From Karalla daura (Eukaryota > Chordata > Actinopteri > Chaetodontiformes > Leiognathidae), in contig CM055188.1 in the NCBI GenBank assembly GCA_029224185.1, positions 3,163,001-3,227,000 of the forward strand: a stretch of DNA of 64,000 nt, in the 5' to 3' direction. Positions 26,558-38,325 of the stretch are shown here, piece by piece; positions within the stretch are counted from its first letter, which is position 1, and each line of letters opens with the position of its first letter. The notes beneath the pieces are model-generated. The model was not told the origin of the DNA. It did no database searches and saw only the letters and a list, made by a program, of their open reading frames with translations. The translations under genes and the position numbers were made by a program.

Positions 26558-27843
26558 CATATTGATTTGTCATTAATATATCATGAAAGACTCAAACTCA
26601 GGAAGTAAACAATATAGCAGTTTAATACCAAGACAGCATTAAATACAACATTGAATACATTAAATATTTCCCACACATCTTCCAGTTTAAAAGACTTATA
26701 ATAAAATTCACCCATATTAGCTCATCTTTTATAGAGCAAAATATCAAGATCAAGATTGTCACTAACATACCTTTCGAAATAAAAATCAGGCATCACGCAC
26801 AGAGCCACACTGCAACTCTCCACTGTTCTAAAAAAACTTTATAACCATAACAAATCATCCCAACACAAGACAATACAGCTACTTCACAGCTACAACATGC
26901 TGAGCACAACCTCATGAAGTCAGCATAAAAAAAGAGGGAAACGAAGGGAAAACCGGCCCTGTTAGTATAAAGCTAGAAAAAAGCTAACAAAAATAACTCA
27001 GTCTGGTGTTAAATTGACAAATTGTTAATCAATATAAACTTAATCACTAACACATTGCATCAAAACAAATATCAACACATTGTGGTTTTGAACAAAATAA
27101 AAGTGCTAGACAACAGGGAGAGAGTGCCTCCTACAGTGACTCACCAGGATTGAGCACACAGCTCAGTAAGGCTAAGTGGTGTAACGCCAAAACAACACCC
27201 CAGGGGAACAAAGGGCAGAACATAGAACATCGCTATAGGAACTTTTCTTTCTCTTTTTACATAAAGGGAAAATCCTTTTGGGGAAGTTCACACCATAAAA
27301 GAAAATTTGTATTTTAGAAAAATGTAGTAAATAAATAAATAAATGAAATAAAAAAATTCACTTGGCTACACGAATGTTACTCTGAATGAACAATATTAGT
27401 GCAAAAAATGCACTAAGTAAAAAAGTTAATTGAGCTGCCCAGAGCTGTTAAACTAATAATATTAATTACTAAAATAATTTGAGTATTAAAAAAATTGGAT
27501 CCATGAGGGAAGAGTGTAACCAGGCTGCAGGGCGCGGATCATTGCTTTGTACCATCATCCTCTATCATTGTTAGAGGCCTCATGTCAGTCACGAGCATGG
27601 GCAGGATGCTATCTGTCAAAACAGCTGCTTGCTATGGTGTGCATGGTGCATTATCCCCATCAGGTTGCCACTCAATGTGAGATGTTTTTGTCTGAAATAT
27701 GAAAGACTGTATAAGTATGAATCAAGCACAATTATTTATTTTCATGCCATTTTTGTTTGTTTTAATTCATGCTTAATAAGGGCAAGTACAGACTTTTTTT
27801 TGTCATAAAACGGATGCTCCACACAAACGCTCACACACAAACG
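26558..27843. other. Intron, no recognised feature
   Basis: AT-rich sequence with a short AAATAAATAAATAAATGAA run at about 27330. Nothing coding was recognised. Confidence 0.45.
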
Positions 27844-27847
27844 CACA

Positions 27848-27848
<1 letters not shown>

Positions 27849-27899
<51 letters not shown>
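27849..27899. repeat. (CA)n microsatellite
   Basis: About 24 CA units, almost uninterrupted, ending in CGCGG. Confidence 0.97.
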
Positions 27900-27900
<1 letters not shown>

Positions 27901-27950
27901 GGTGTGCCATAACTGTTTTACCCTGTGCTGCACAGGTGCTGCTGTGCTTT

Positions 27951-28433
27951 TGTCCGAAACCACTCCCTAACCCCTAACCACTAAATAGTGCACTACATGT
28001 AGTCCACTATATAGTGCCCTCACTTGCCGGTAAACACTTTCGGACACTTGACTGTCACTGTAACTCGTTGATGACAGTATTGTCGCATCATTTATACATA
28101 CCAAACTGGCGGAAAATATCGACAATCATTGTTTTATCAACAACGTTCGAATATGAATATATTATTCTGACAATCAAGTTACTTATATTTGTACTGCAGC
28201 TGCTGTGCCGAGTCGGCCATATTGCTCTTTATTCCCGCTGTCCGACCACAGTGCATGATGGGATATAGGGCTCCAGCTAGTGACCATCCAATGTGAAATA
28301 CATGAAATCCAGGTGCATTGTGGTATACATTAAGGGCCCTTACTCTTGTTCACTTAGCATTCGAACACTACTTAAAATGGCATCCACCCGATTAAGGGCC
28401 CTTTATAGAGGTTAGGGAGTGGTTTCAGACACA
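27951..28433. mobile_element. MITE with CCGAAACCACTCCCTAACC ends
   Basis: The left end TCCGAAACCACTCCCTAACC and the right end GGTTAGGGAGTGGTTTCAGA are inverted repeats with one mismatch. Subterminal TAGTGCACTA and CTATATAGTGCCC blocks are typical of one fish MITE family. The 480-bp length and lack of a frame indicate a non-autonomous DNA transposon. Confidence 0.75.
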
Positions 28434-29992
28434 CCCTGTATATAAAAGATGGACGTAGTCTTGTAGTACGAAAAATAAAGCCTACGCAGAAGTCACTTTT
28501 CTTGCAATAACACGAAAATCTCCAATAATTTTTTTCATTTTTCACTCAGACCGGCTTCACCAACTAAGGTTCCACGTGCCAGCATGTAATATAGAGGTCC
28601 TTACAGAAGTGAGAGCGCGAGTCACATTAATTAGACGAAGAGGCTGTGTTTACCTCGTTGCTATGACTTATTTTATGGTCGAGGGTTGCTGTTTAAATCC
28701 CTTTGATATTTATATCTTGTTGGATAGCCACAGCCAGCGGTTCAATGAATGTGGCGAACAGCGAGTGGACAGCCTTGTCTTGTTCCCCCCCGCAGGATGA
28801 ACGAAGTATTCAACAAACTCCTTGTCTTTCAGGAATGATGTATTAAATCTCCAGTTTATGGAAATGACAGGGACATTTTGGCACGTCCCTGCTCGCGGTA
28901 GTCAGCTGTCCCATGGTGGATGGGAGGATGAGACAATGCAGCCTGGAGACTGGTGCAGACCGTTGCCCTGTGGCTCCTGGGCCAGCTTTTGTCATTACAG
29001 AGTAGATACATACATCATTAATGAGTATTGTTCACAGTGAAGTAACTGTCCAATAGTCATAAGAAATTTGTTGGTAACTCTCCGGATAGCACCTCAGTGA
29101 TCTGGAGTTCAGATCACTGAACTCCAGTGATTCAGTGGTGGTCGCTGGATATAGACCTTGCACCCTGTTTTACTTTCCTGCCCCACAGTTATAGCCCCCT
29201 GCTGCCCTGCTGGTTCCTGGACAGCACATGCTGCAGCCGGCTGTTGCATCTAGAAGGCCTCCTTAAAATGGATTGAAACACCACAGAATGAATTAAAAAC
29301 ACTGATAGACAGTGACACTGATAAAATGAATACTAAGACAAAATGCACAAGCATGATCCTTACTTGACCCCACTCCTCTTCCTCTACACACCTCTTCTCT
29401 GTTAACTATATATTTTGAAGGCAAAAAAATGACTTTAAACCTGAAAAAAAATACAAGACAATAGAAAAGCGACATTTGTTGTGTTTGTTGTTGTGGAACT
29501 GAGTACTTACAAACAATGTAGTGAATCACTGTCCCTTGGGTAACGCATGGCTGTTTTGGACCAAACCATTGCGAGAGGCAGGGGGTGTGGGGTGGATCGG
29601 ACCAATCCATTGCAAGTCCTGAGAGTGTCAGGACTTGCAATGGATTAAAGATTTGTTAAAAAAAAGCGACAATCCGCCGCTGATTGGTTGCGCAAATATT
29701 ATCAGCACGGATCTCACTGGTCGACGAATCCGATGTTCGCGCATGGATTGGCCCTCCAGGTGAAAAACCTGAGTGTTCATGCTTGGTTTCGTTTGTTGTT
29801 GTTGTTAGTGCTAGAAGGTGAGTGGTGTGAGGGAGTGAGTGAGCATTTTGATGTTGGGTGGACGTATGAGTGACTATATGACTCAATGTCTGCCTGTGTG
29901 ACTGCTTTTGTAAGCCTATGCATGCTTTATTAACATATTTAGCTGACTGTTGGATACAAAGTAGGAAAGACACAGAACATGTAAGATGGGGA
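28434..29992. other. Intron with two small perfect hairpins
   Basis: There are hairpins at 29102-29127 and 29604-29646. The stretch 29670-29760 is comparatively CpG-rich and carries two inverted CCAAT motifs (TGATTGGTTGCGC and GGATTGGCC). I cannot tie it to a transcript. Confidence 0.4.
29604..29646. repeat. Perfect 19-bp inverted repeat, 5-bp loop
   Basis: The arms AATCCATTGCAAGTCCTGA and TCAGGACTTGCAATGGATT pair without mismatch around the loop GAGTG. The stem is too short for a normal microRNA precursor. A recent local inverted duplication is likely. Confidence 0.9.
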
Positions 29993-30259
29993 TTAAATAA
30001 TAGAGACAGTAAAGTTGATCAGAACAACCAGGGAGTCACGGTCGTGGTAGAGCTGCCTATCAAAAAATAGTTTATCCCCTGCAATTTTGGCCCGAGATCC
30101 AGTTTCTAGGAACTTTTTCATCATCAACATCTCCATGGTGAGTGAGTTCACTGTCTCACGGAGCAATTTATTTTCTGCGGCAAGTTCGACTACCTGTTGC
30201 TGGCTGAATGAGTCATGACTTGAGGCTGTCCAGCTTCTCGTGGATGGACATGAGGACAC
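29993..30259 (-). pseudogene. Coiled-coil ORF fragment, possibly LINE ORF1-like
   Basis: The minus-strand frame contains QQQVVELAAENKLLRETVNS, then LTMEMLMMKKFLETG, a clear heptad pattern, then DRQLYHDRDSLVVLINF. A second frame just upstream (VLMSIHEKLDSLKS) looks continuous with it, suggesting a frameshifted relic. Coiled-coil segments followed by a basic region are common in ORF1 of L1-group LINEs, but no family was recognised with certainty. Confidence 0.3.
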
Positions 30260-30376
30260 CTACCGTGCTGTTACCGGGTGTCGAGGATCCGGGTGAGTCC
30301 TTCCTCCGGGTCTGCTATGAGCTCGGGGCTGGTGCCTTGCTCGTCCTCATAATCGTGTTGAAGCACTGGTCAATGT

Positions 30377-30412
30377 AGAGACCTAGAACTCCGGTGGGAG
30401 CTCTAGGTCTCT
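30377..30412. repeat. 16-bp hairpin, one mismatch
   Basis: The arms AGAGACCTAGAACTCC and GGAGCTCTAGGTCTCT flank a 4-base loop GGTG. It is the third compact inverted repeat within 1.4 kb. Confidence 0.85.
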
Positions 30413-31275
30413 AGGAGAGGAGTCTTCCTACGGTAGGATCTGCCCCAGTTGTTCAAAACACCGGTCGATGTGTGCTCCGGGGCTATCCAGGCAATCGTGG
30501 CCCAGTGGATCAGAGACTGGGTGTTCGATCTTGAGGTCTCTGGGCTGTAGTTTTTCCTATATCAGTAAAATGATAAACAAAAAAAATAATGTCAATGACT
30601 TTTGATGTACGCATTATGCTGACTATAAATCACAAATTTGGTTACATTTGTGACATTCACGCTGGTCTGCCATTTTCTTCCATTTTTTCTTGCGGTCCTA
30701 CCACAAAGCATAAAGGGAAACAGGGTTCGAGAAAGAGACAATTGGCACTACATTTTTCCTTCACAACACATTCGTTGTCTGCCCAAAGTATTACCCTCTG
30801 TAGGGAGTAGGGGGTGATTTTGGGCACAGCCTGAGCGTATGCATGGAAAGGCAGGACTTGCCACAATAAATGGCCACAGTAATGCACCAAAGAAAAATCT
30901 GAAACTGAAATTTAATCCTGTGCTTTGGGTTGTTGTACACACCACACAGAAATAGGTTCATTTTAGTATGTAGAGACAGCAGTACTCCTTTGAGCAAATA
31001 CACATATTTTCAATAGGATATCATAAGACTCCTAAATAGGAAATATGACTTCAAAACACAAACTGAGATCAAAGGCTCAATCCTTAATCTGCTGGGCACT
31101 GGGACAATGATTTTACCCATTGACTCTCCCTACTGTAATAGTTTTTACTCTCTCAAATGTAGCTTCTTTTTTTGATACAGCTTAACTGCTGTGAGAGGTA
31201 TTAATCAAAGGTCATTGCACCGATCATGTGTTTAGGTAGAAGAAGCTTAGATATTTATTGCAATCTTCTCTCCAG
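30413..31275. other. Intron before cadherin 122-bp exon
   Basis: No supported feature apart from the polypyrimidine tract leading into the acceptor at 31275. Confidence 0.5.
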
Positions 31276-31397
31276 GCAACCACACCATGGCATCCCACTC
31301 AGCAGTGAGTATTCGGATTCTGGACGTAAATGACAACCCTCCTGAACTCGCCACTCCATATGAGGCATCTATATGTGAGGATGCCAAACCAGGCCAG
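31276..31397 (+). CDS. cdh22: Type II cadherin internal exon (EC4/EC5 junction), cdh22-like
   Basis: A 122-bp exon is bounded by a TCTTCTCTCCAG acceptor and a GTAAGT consensus donor. Its first two bases complete the split glycine codon left by the exon at 19992-20128, and it ends in phase 0. It encodes GNHT, then SVSIRILDVNDNPPELATPY, then the start of EC5, EASICEDAKPGQ. DVNDNPPE is the classic calcium-binding linker between cadherin repeats. NHT is a possible N-glycosylation site. The ELATPYEASICEDAKPGQ stretch is what suggests CDH22/PB-cadherin. Exon length and phase match the 122-bp exon of type II cadherins. Confidence 0.93.
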
Positions 31398-31525
31398 GTA
31401 AGTTTTCAATTTGCACATTTAATGAGCCAAAATAAGGCTGATAGATCTGAGGCATTAGTCACGTGAAGATAAATGTGTATACAAATGTAATACTGTAATG
31501 TAGCACCATAAACTGAATTAATATA

Positions 31526-31543
31526 GTCCCCCCCCCCCCCCCA
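31526..31543. repeat. Poly(C) tract
   Basis: A run of about 18 C residues in the intron. Its length is probably unstable and may be a sequencing or assembly weak point. Confidence 0.9.
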
Positions 31544-32821
31544 ATATAAAGCAAATTCTGCTTAGGGCCCAATAGGGATTTGGGCTAGCACTGGTCAGGT
31601 GACTCTAATTTCACCACTCAGAACCCTACCCAAACAGATATTAAAAATGGTACCAGGTACAAAGTGGAAAAGCACCAGAACTACCCTGGTACTATTGTTG
31701 CATACCATGCAGTGGTAAAGTTATTCTAGAGTTAATTCTCTAGCAATCAGTGAGTAAAAGTAAGTATTCGGCCAATGTGTGCCCAAGTTAGGGCTGGGAC
31801 CCACAGGAAAGGGCATGCCCTGTTGTTCCACAGGGTGTTAGTGACATAGGGTGTCAGGGAAGGAAGCAATGGAAAGAGTGTCCAGTTCACAGAGCCGTCG
31901 CAGAAACTTTTCTGTAGTGCAAAATGAGAAAAATTACCAGTATTACAATAATCATTTGATTCAAACATTTTGTCTGAATCAGGTTTTTGAATATAAACAG
32001 TCATCCTTTCACTTGCATTTCTTGTTGATGTCAGGTTGAAGTTTACAATGATAGACCAAAAAAAATGTATATGCTACATGAATCTTGTCCCTACTGCCCT
32101 ATCCTCTTATAGAACAAAATTCTATACTTTAAGGATTAGGTTTAAGGTTTTGATGCAACAAGATAGTATAAATATGGTCAATGTCAGTTTTATCAATTCA
32201 ATCATCAATTCAATCTTTTGTTTAAAAAAAGCCAGAGAAATGTAACTTCATATGTGTAACCATATCATGCAACAAGCTATGCAAAAGTGAGTGCAGCTTA
32301 ACTTAAATTCAATAAAACTCTTCACTGTGGTTATGTCCAAACCAATAGTTTGCCAGATTTTTCCCCCAAGATCAACATAAAAAATTAACAAAATAATTTG
32401 GGTATTTTACTCTTGTATCATATCCAACATGCCTTGGGCTGAGTAAGACCCAATTAACATGTTGAGTGCATAGCTTTAAAGTGAGGCCTTCATGCCAGAC
32501 GTTGCATTTACATGTGAAATGAGTCTGTAAATGTGTCTGTAAAACTAGCTGCATGTGCCCTTCCAGGACATTGTCTGATATGATCATACTCACTTCCACC
32601 TCATACCCATTTCCATCTGCAAAAGCCCGCATTAACCCTCAGCTCCCAATGACATAAAGATTATCAGTTATTCAGAAGAATGCTCATTGATCCTCACAAA
32701 ATATTTCATAAAGTAATTTTGTGTCAATAATTGTGAACAATAAGGATTCAAAAGTGCAGCTTTATAAATCAGATTTTTTTTTGTTATTTCTCCATGTAAT
32801 AATATAAGTGTCAAGGTCTGA
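31544..32821. other. Intron, no recognised feature
   Basis: AT-rich sequence with no exon, RNA gene or transposon end that I can support. Confidence 0.45.
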
Positions 32822-32824
32822 TTA

Positions 32825-33483
32825 AAGGTGCGTCCACATAGACTGCGGCAAGCGCGGCCGGGTACAGCACAGCCGGGCGCAGCGCTGCCGCTGTGCCGCG
32901 CGGCAAGACAGCAAAGGGGGGTAAGGTTGCTAAGCTACCAGTAACAACATTTAGCAGTTGGTTTGAGCGCGATCTTGTGAGAAGGTGTATTAAGTCCTGG
33001 CTATAGTGCTAATAAGGAGACGAGGAGACGAGCAGCACAGAAAAGGAGGATGTGGGTCCATCCAATTCTGATGGGAAGGTAGGAACTGGGGGAATATAGA
33101 CTGGGTCCGGAAGCTACAGCTCCATAACACCCGTTTTGAGGTCTACTTTGGCTAAGCAGGGAGCAGTTTAACCGCCTACCCAGTAAACCCTGTGTCCGAG
33201 AGATCGGGAAACTTGATTATCTGCCCCTCCATAGTTCTGGAGTCCTCTGGAACTCGTGGCCCAACAACCTCTCTCCTATTGGACACACTGCGATGATGTC
33301 ACAGCGCGCAGCGCCCGAGTTGAACATTTCTCAACTCTTGCGCGCCGATGAGCGGCGCACAACAGCGACAGGCGCTGACCCTGCGCACCGCTCAGCGGCT
33401 CTTACACCGCACAGCCACATGCACAATGAATGGGTTTGCCGCCCGCCGCCTGCGCTTGCCGTGGTCTATGTGGAAGGACCTTA
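32825..33483. mobile_element. Non-autonomous TIR transposon, Harbinger- or piggyBac-like
   Basis: The left end AGGTGCGTCCACATAGAC and the reverse complement of the right end (AGGTCCTTCCACATAGAC) form a TIR that continues with GGCAAGCGC on both sides. TTAA flanks both ends. TIR alignment is best if the duplication is TAA, as in PIF/Harbinger. A TTAA duplication as in piggyBac cannot be excluded. The ends are GC-rich (CGCAGCGCTGCC). A related truncated copy is at 57575-57885. Confidence 0.72.
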
Positions 33484-33504
33484 AGACTTAAACAGTTATT
33501 AAAG

Positions 33505-34690
33505 GGCTCAAATGCATGACTCTGGACTCAAACAAAGTTTGTGAATTATTTGAAATTTTGAAATCAAGAGTGGAAACTGAACAGATAACACAAAACGAGA
33601 CATGGATGGTGAGCTTACCCCTGGCGAGAACACTGGGATCTTGGGAAAACATGGAACACAAGGGTCTTGATAAACAGGAACAAAGCAAGTAGCAGAAGTT
33701 CAAGCACAGAACATACCAAGGAGTACAAACTGGCAAACGAACAAGACCCCCCCCCTTTGTGACAGGATCCCAGATGATCCAAGTTGTTCTCTGGACACTG
33801 GGGAGGTGGCTGGAAGAGGCAACTCCAGAGACCGCTCAGTGGACTGGAGGAGCGACTCCGACCTCTTGTGACTCTGGAGAATCAGCTCCAACTGCTTAGG
33901 GCTGTGGAGGATAAGCTCGGACCACTCGGGACACTGGAGGAGGGACTGCAACCACTTGGAATCATGGAGGAATGCTCAGAAATCTGGAGGATGAGGTCAG
34001 AGCACCTGGGACGGTGGAGCAGCAGCTCTGACCACTCAGGACTGTGGTGAATGGGTGGCTCTGGCCACTCCGGACTGCAGCGCCAGCCGCTTGGGACTGT
34101 GGAGGAGGAGGTGCTCGCACTGCTGGGGACTGTGGTGGACCTGTACTGACTTCTCAGGGCTGTGGTCTAGTGGCACTGACTACTTGAGCCTGTTCTTGAT
34201 CGGCTTAATGTCGCCAAAGTCAAAGCAAAAATCCAATGTCTTGCTCATCCGAGCCAGTGTGAAGTCAATTGTAAAAGGAGGCTCAGCCGGGGCAACCTTT
34301 GCAGCAGGCACACCTGGACATGAGAGGGAACAGACAAAACTCAGGGACAGACGAAGAAGGGACGAATAGAGTCAGACAGACAATGGACTTGGGGTCAACA
34401 GGACAAGGAACCAGCGAAAATAAGGGTGAATGGCCAACACGTGGGGGGAGAGGGAGACAAGGAAGCATTAGAGGAAAAACTAGAGGGCTAAAGACCAGGA
34501 CAAAAGGGAAGAAGTGGGACCCAATACTCGACTCTGGACTCAAACAAATGTAGTGAATTATTTGAAATTTTGAAATCAATGGTGGAAACTCAGTTAGAAC
34601 TAGTGAACAGATAACACAAATAAGATGCAAAGATGGTGAGCTTACCCCTGGGGAGAACACTGGATCTTGATGAACATGAAACATGAACAA
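33505..34690. repeat. Direct-repeat-bounded segment with GGA-rich minisatellite
   Basis: A block at about 33515-33670 (CTGGACTCAAACAAA, TTGAAATTTTGAAATCAA, GGTGAGCTTACCCCTGG) recurs at about 34520-34675. Between them lies a degenerate minisatellite of about 39-bp units at 33790-34190 (GACTGTGGAGGA, CGACCACTTGGGAC), plus a block of gypsy-like LTR style around 34320-34500. The structure could be a non-autonomous LTR-type element or a tandem duplication. No TG...CA ends or target duplication were resolved. Confidence 0.5.
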
Positions 34691-36974
34691 AGCAGGAAGA
34701 AAAAGCTCAAGCTTAGAGGCACTTTCAAGCACTTCCTTGCTGAGATTTCCATTTTTCTTGAAAAATCTGCAGGTCTTGGTAAAACACAAAACACTGAACA
34801 CTGAAGATCTTCAAATGCACAATTGTTCCATGCATGTTTCACCCAACATTTAATTCCATTTGCAACAAGGTCTGTGTATTTTTTACCGGCAACAAGTACT
34901 GGGTCCTTTCTAAGTCTTCAGAATGAAGCTCATCTGCACCTGGAACAGCACAGTGCCTCCATCTCAGGCTCCACTCACACTGACATGGTCTTAACTAGGA
35001 ATAGGTAGGCAGCTGGCTGGGGGGACCCCACCATAAAAAAGATAAATAAATAATGACATTTCAAAAATTAAAAGACCCTTCAAAAACATGGTCAATTTTA
35101 TAATTATTCTTAAGAAATATGTTCAAACATTGAAGTAGTAGTTTAAATACCCAGTTCATGGTTATCTGTCCCCACACAAACACCTCCTACTTTCAGAATG
35201 AAATGGACTGGTCCACATGTCCCCATGCTTAAACACACTCAGTAGTTACCAGGGGATTGTGAACCCTGGCAACACTGCCAAATTTCTCCCACTTTTTTTA
35301 AGGCTGTTGGGGATGGCGACACAGACATTATCAATAATGTTGACACTGAACATGCAGCTACAGCATCAGCAAGCTGTGAAGTGGCGTTAGCTGAGGACAT
35401 CACATTTTTGATGCCACCCTCCAACATCAATACCAATGTTATTGACAATGTTAAAAATGAGAAGATAGATGAATGGTTCTGTGATGACCATTTTGACACT
35501 GATGTTGAGAATTTATTTGTTGGGCAGACATTGTTTTAGGGAAGTAAATAATTGATGAATTATTGAGGTAAAATCGAAGTTAGAATTAATATTTGAAATA
35601 CAGGTCATATGTTGAATCTGTTGTTAAAAGGGAGATTGTATTTGCATTTGATTGAAGTTATGTTCAATTGGACCGGAGCAGTAGGTAATTTGACATGAGT
35701 TTCGTCAGTTTGTTGTTGGCAGTCAGCTGTTGTTGTACCCTAGCAACAGTCAATTGCTGCTGTTTGTTTACCCTAGCAACAGTCAGCTGTTGCTGTACCC
35801 TAACAACCGCACACGCTTTATGTTTTTCTCTTTTTTTCATCATTATCAAAAAAAATATTGTTGAATGAAAGAAAATTGCCGTTTTTTCAACTCTCTGTTG
35901 AAACTTGTTTCCAGTGTGCCTCTGGGTAGGTTTCCTGTTCAACCAGGTTTTTGTTTCTTTGTTACTTTGCAGTCAGTGTTGAGTTTTTGTTTTGTTCTAG
36001 TCAGTTTAGTGGGTTCTTGGTTTATTTCCCTTAAAAATCTTGTTTTTTGTTTTTTCTTTTCTCCATATTTAAACTGCATTAACAGTGGAAAGTAAAATGC
36101 AACACGAAAACAGGTTGTATTTCGTCTCTAAATCAATTATAGGAGTGTTATGGGCATTTAATTACTATGGATGAATACTGTAGGGCCGTCAATGTTGCTC
36201 TAAAGGCCCTTTTATGCTCTATGCACACACACTGTGTACACACAAACCTGGCCTTGTGTAGAGCATAAATATTCCTGTATGTACTTTGCATTGGTAGTTG
36301 AGCAATTTATCCACTGAGAAGCAGCACTGAAATCACTGCCAGTTCAGGTCTGAGGTCAAAATTTCTCGTAAACAAACTTGGCACGAAAGGAAAAAGCTGT
36401 AATTATGAATTATGAATATGACACGTGAATTATGAATGTTATCCATAAAAGATCCAAAGAAAGGCAGTACAAGAGTTGGTTTGTGCATTGCAGCATGTCG
36501 ATATAGATCCTCTTCCTATTTATATTCTTTTTGTGCACAGTGACGACATGGGATAGCTCCTGCTTCATGTATATCGACACATCTGTAAGCATGCTGATAA
36601 TGGACCAAATTATGCATGAAAAGTAAACATATAACCACTCAAAACTGGTTGCGGGGAACACATTTCATTTATTCTTTTTCATTAATTTATCCAGCTGCAA
36701 ACGAGACACGCAGGACAGAGTCTCACTATCCTCTATACACCCCAATGGACCCAAACAGACGGTCCACTGGCATCCTCACTGCAGAGAGAATGCCCGCACT
36801 CAGCAAGATGCACCCACAGTGCAGGATCGCATTCAGCTCTGAACACAGTTTTGCTTCCACAATCAAACCATCCATCTATCACCCATTGGTTTACAAGGTG
36901 CAGTTTATAAAGCCAGGAGTTTGACTTGCATAGCTCTGCCATCTTGACTCTGGAGTGGTCTTCAGGAACCATGT
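34691..36974. other. Intron; small repeats and one candidate exon
   Basis: It contains a short palindromic minisatellite at about 35700-35815 (GCAACAGTCAGCTGTTGCTG units, three copies) and the open segment at 35303-35539. The rest is unassigned. Confidence 0.45.
35303..35539 (+). other. Candidate terminal exon, acidic 78-codon frame
   Basis: A strong acceptor-like tract (TTCTCCCACTTTTTTTAAG) is followed by 78 open codons ending in TAG at 35537. The translation is acidic (GDGDTDIINNVDTEH, NEKIDEWFCDDHFDTDVENL). The frame is open on the same strand as the cadherin gene but does not resemble cadherin. It may be a relic of a transposase gene or a chance frame. No poly(A) signal is obvious nearby. 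Confidence 0.25.
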
Positions 36975-37657
36975 TTAAATTAAAGGTGCAAGCAGATGTG
37001 AGCGGGTCCTCACCTGTGTGCATGTTGGGGTACTGGCAACTGCTGGGTCAATGTAGTTCCGAGGCCATCCCAAGAATCCTATTTTACTTTACTTTTAATA
37101 AGTAATTTACTAATTACTTCCCGTCACCACTGGGGAATGCCATGAGTGAGGTTGGAAGTTCATATATAAGGCTATTCAGCATGAAGCCCTGAAAGAGCGT
37201 GAAAAAAAACATCAACTAGCAACCACGCCCTTTGACCTACAGAAATTCTTTTGAGGAGTGTTTCTTCACCATTGCCTGTGGATGATCTGTACCTAATTTG
37301 AAGTCAATCAGGCAAAAGCCCTAGGAACAGCTCCTCCCGAGAGGGAAACATACAAGTCAGAATGGCCGACATCCTGTTGGGTTGAGGGCGGGCTTCTAGA
37401 GGATTTTTTGTGTGCCTCAATATGTTCTATAAACCCACCAAGTTTCATGTATTTAAGCAAAACTCAGAAGTGGGGCTCGCCGTTTCAAAATTTCGCGGTG
37501 GTGCTATTGTGTAATTTTGCCCTGTGCATTTTGAACAACTTTACAATATGAAATTTTTCACCGATCTTAATGTGCATGCCAAAAATGGTGCTTTTTCGAG
37601 CATGTTCAGGCCCCCAAAATGGCGACTACTTTTTCCCAAGAATAATGATAATGATAA
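36975..37657 (+). repeat. CTGCAAGCAGC element, short form
   Basis: It starts AATTAAAGGTGCAAGCAGATG and ends CGACTACTTTTTCCCAAGAA followed by TAATGATAATGATAA. The next copy begins immediately. The interior parallels 8020-8440, including the CAACTTTACAATATG and CATGCCAAAAATGGTG blocks. Confidence 0.75.
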
Positions 37658-38141
37658 TTAAAGCTGCAAGCAGCTGTGAGCGGGTCCGAGCCTTTGCGCC
37701 CGTCATGGTACGGGCAACCGCAGGGTTAATATAGGTCCTAGGCCATCCAAAGCTCCTCTTTTTTTAGCCCACTTTGAAGAGGAATCTGTGCTGGACTGAG
37801 CAGCACCTTACAGCATACCATACAGTGATTATGAACACTCTTATTCATTTCAGTAATTTTACAGAGACATTGTACTTAAAAAAACCCCCAAAAAACTAAA
37901 ATTCAACCTGACCCAACGTTATGCATACATGTTCAATGTTAATTCGTCAGCAAATACACTGTCAAAATACCTTTTGAAATATTAAACTTTACTATTGCAG
38001 TCACACTTAGTATAATACTGCAATGAAAATGAAATTTTGTGCCTGGTTTTGCAAAAACCCTAACTACTGAGTCATTGTGGAGTTGCATTTGCCTCTCACA
38101 TGGCCACTGAATGGAGTTGATCAGGTTAAGAGAATGAAAGC

Positions 38142-38325
<184 letters not shown>

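Larger units (their letters stand above)
20129..31275 (+). other. Cadherin intron, 11.1 kb, phase 1
   Basis: This is the sequence between the two in-frame cadherin exons. It holds a solo LTR, several short inverted-repeat elements, a second-family TAA-associated element and a (CA)n tract, each listed separately. No additional cadherin exon was found in it on the plus strand. Confidence 0.88.

Noticed and set aside
27742..27963. Frame encoding a CVCVCV repeat
   Set aside because: Translation of the (CA)n microsatellite.
29604..29646. MicroRNA precursor
   Set aside because: The stem is only 19 bp with a 5-base loop, too short for a Drosha/Dicer substrate, and the perfect pairing suggests a recent inverted duplication.
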